Source of the DNA: Gemmatimonadota bacterium
GTDB taxonomy: Bacteria; GCA-2686955
Reading direction: 5' to 3'
NCBI GenBank assembly: GCA_002686955.1
Contig: NYZA01000218.1
Coordinates: 1 to 7,660, forward strand
Length of the DNA stretch: 7,660 bases
Shown: positions 6,233 through 7,660 of the stretch, in pieces
Layout of the letters: each line of letters begins with the position of its first letter
How positions within the stretch are numbered: the stretch's first letter is position 1
Notes under the pieces: model-generated
Seen by the model: the letters and a program-made list of their open reading frames with translations, nothing else
Databases searched by the model: none
Told to the model about the DNA's origin: nothing
Translations under genes and position numbers: made by a program

Positions 6233-7081
6233 GTGACAGCCCACAAGCCCTACCAGCTCCTCGACTCCGGCAACCGGCGGCGACTCGAGCTCTGTGGCGA
6301 GCACCGGCTGACCCGCCCGGCCCCGCAAGCGCTCTGGCGGCCCGGGCTCGGTGAAGAGGAGTGGCGGAGCGATGCCGAGTACATCCGATCCTCTTCCGGC
6401 GGGGGGGACTGGCGGGGGAAGCTGCCGGATGAGTGGCGAGTCGCGTACGAGGGCTTCGAGCTCCTCGCGCGCCCAACCGGTTTCGGCCACCTCGGCATTT
6501 TCGGTGAGCAGGCGGGCTCATGGTCGTGGATCGAAGAGATCTGTCGCCGATCCACGGAGCCGCTCGAAGTGCTCAATCTCTTCGCCTACACCGGTGGAGC
6601 GACGATGGCGGCGGCGCGAGGGGGCGCCCGGGTCTGTCATGTCGACGCTTCGGCCGGGGTGGTGACATGGGCCCGGGGCAATGCCGCCGCGAACGGTCTG
6701 GACGAAGCGCCGATTCGGTGGATCTGCGAGGAAGCGACGAAATTCTGCGCGCGAGAGCTTCGACGGGAACGGAGCTACGATCTGATCGTTCTCGATCCCC
6801 CCTCCTTCGGACGTGGACCGAAGGGAGAGGTCTTCAAGATCGAGCAACACTTGCCTCCTCTGCTCGAAGCTTGCGCGGAGCTCCTTGGGCCGAAGGCGCG
6901 CGGTGTGCTGCTCTCGGCCCACTCCCCCGGCTTCAGTCCAAAAGTGCTCGTGGCTCTGGTCGACGAGATGCGGGGGGAGCGCGCGGGGGCTCTGCATGCC
7001 GAAGAGATGGTGCTCGACGCGGCCCCCGGCGGTCGATCGTTGCCGAGCGGTGCCCGAGCTTGCTGGCGGGCCGATTCTTGA
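6233..7081 (+). CDS. RlmI-like class I SAM-dependent RNA methyltransferase
   Basis: A 282-residue class I methyltransferase resembling the COG1092 (RlmI/RlmK) group, which methylates 23S rRNA in the cytoplasm. The N-terminal part (YQLLDSGNRRRLE, then RPAPQALW) is the short substrate-side region of this subfamily; no PUA domain is visible. The SAM-binding motif I is NLFAYTGGATMAAARGG from N115, motif II is VCHVDAS, and motif IV is VLDPPSFGRGPKG with D188-P189-P190-S191. The strand after motif IV reads LLSAHSPGFS (S228-S231), where I recall E. coli RlmI having a Cys-containing SCS segment, so the modified base and atom cannot be assumed. GTG at 6233 is the first start after an in-frame TGA at 6215-6217; its ribosome binding site is weak. 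It lies 46 bp after the TOPRIM-like gene and overlaps the next methyltransferase gene, so it could be read from the same transcript. Confidence 0.85.
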   Translation: MTAHKPYQLLDSGNRRRLELCGEHRLTRPAPQALWRPGLGEEEWRSDAEYIRSSSGGGDWRGKLPDEWRVAYEGFELLARPTGFGHLGIFGEQAGSWSWIEEICRRSTEPLEVLNLFAYTGGATMAAARGGARVCHVDASAGVVTWARGNAAANGLDEAPIRWICEEATKFCARELRRERSYDLIVLDPPSFGRGPKGEVFKIEQHLPPLLEACAELLGPKARGVLLSAHSPGFSPKVLVALVDEMRGERAGALHAEEMVLDAAPGGRSLPSGARACWRADS

Positions 7082-7660
7082 GCTCGCTCCGGATCACTAG
7101 CACGGCCAATCCGCGCGTGAAGAGCGCGCTACGCCTGCGCCGACGACGGGAAAGGGATCGTCTCGGCTTGACGTTGATCGAGGGAACGCTCGAGCTCGAG
7201 ATGGCCCTCGATGCCGGGGTGGAGCTCGTCGATCTCCTTGTTTGGCCCGAGGGGTATAGCGGTGGGGACGCGGAGATTGCCGCGCGCGCGGAGCGGTCCG
7301 CGGAGGCAAGATGCGAGGTGAGCCGACCGGTGGCGGAGCGCATCTCATACGGCGAGAAGATCTCGCCGCTCGTCGCGGTGGCGCGCTTCCCCGAGCCGGC
7401 CGAACCGCGTATCTCGCCCGCCAACGCCCTCGTGCTGGTGCTCGATCGTATCGAGAAGCCGGGCAATCTGGGCGCGGCCCTGCGCAGCGCCGATGCTGTC
7501 GGCGTGACGGCCGTCTTCGTCTCCGGCTCCCCCATCGATCTTTTCAATCCGAATGTGATCCGAGCGAGCCTGGGGACGGTCTTCACGTTGCCGGTTCACC
7601 ACTTGTCGCGGGAAGCGGCCGCCGAGACCCTGGGCGATCTGCCGATCGTCGTGGCGACCC
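7078..7660 (+). CDS. SpoU/TrmH-family RNA 2'-O-methyltransferase, 3' end outside window
   Basis: Partial gene: 194 codons are present and the frame is open to the right edge. The N-terminal part ITSTANPRVKSALRLRRR followed by a GLTLIEGTLEL segment matches the substrate-binding domain of SpoU-type rRNA methyltransferases (TsnR/RlmB-like). The SPOUT domain begins near residue 116: motif 1 is LDRIEKPGNLGAALRSADAVG from L122 with N130 and R136, and motif 2 is FNPNVIRASLGTVFTLPV from F156 with R162. Motif 3, which completes the SAM-binding knot, lies beyond the edge; the usual length is about 250-280 residues. These enzymes methylate ribose 2'-OH in rRNA or tRNA. TTG at 7078 overlaps the previous stop (TTGA) and keeps the conserved N-terminus, whereas GTG at 7117 would remove it. 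A TTG at 7060 is also possible. The exact target RNA cannot be told. Confidence 0.88.
   Translation, partial: MSSLRITSTANPRVKSALRLRRRRERDRLGLTLIEGTLELEMALDAGVELVDLLVWPEGYSGGDAEIAARAERSAEARCEVSRPVAERISYGEKISPLVAVARFPEPAEPRISPANALVLVLDRIEKPGNLGAALRSADAVGVTAVFVSGSPIDLFNPNVIRASLGTVFTLPVHHLSREAAAETLGDLPIVVAT

Overview
This window comes from a high-G+C bacterium: coding third positions are mostly G or C, and GTG and TTG starts are likely. The exported multi-domain amidohydrolase resembles large amidohydrolases I associate with Planctomycetota, Bacteroidota and related groups. No taxonomic marker is present, so the assignment goes no further than a high-G+C, probably Gram-negative lineage.

Layout. 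Positions 122-4144 (minus strand) hold one very long gene for a secreted protein with three tandem amidohydrolase-type domains. Only the middle domain keeps a full set of metal ligands. A 282-bp divergent intergenic region (4145-4426) follows, with a G-rich tract beside the amidohydrolase start. From 4427 to the right edge every gene reads on the plus strand. First is a two-gene cassette (4427-6186): a RecF/OLD-like AAA ATPase whose stop codon overlaps the start of a small TOPRIM-like, DUF4276-type protein. Then come two RNA methyltransferase genes (6233-7660): an RlmI-like class I SAM methyltransferase, and a SpoU/TrmH-family methyltransferase that overlaps its stop and runs off the window.

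How the genes work together. The ATPase and TOPRIM-like protein are very probably one translationally coupled functional unit. ABC-type ATPase plus TOPRIM effector is the architecture seen in OLD, Gabija and PARIS anti-phage systems, so this pair is the best candidate here for an uncharacterised system. A defence role is inferred from architecture only. The ATPase ends in QLALF, which matches the sliding-clamp-binding pentapeptide pattern and suggests a possible link to replication forks. The two methyltransferases look like an ordinary RNA-modification operon. The amidohydrolase is transcribed away from all of them and is probably functionally unrelated. No tRNA, rRNA, CRISPR array, insertion sequence or convincing terminator was found.
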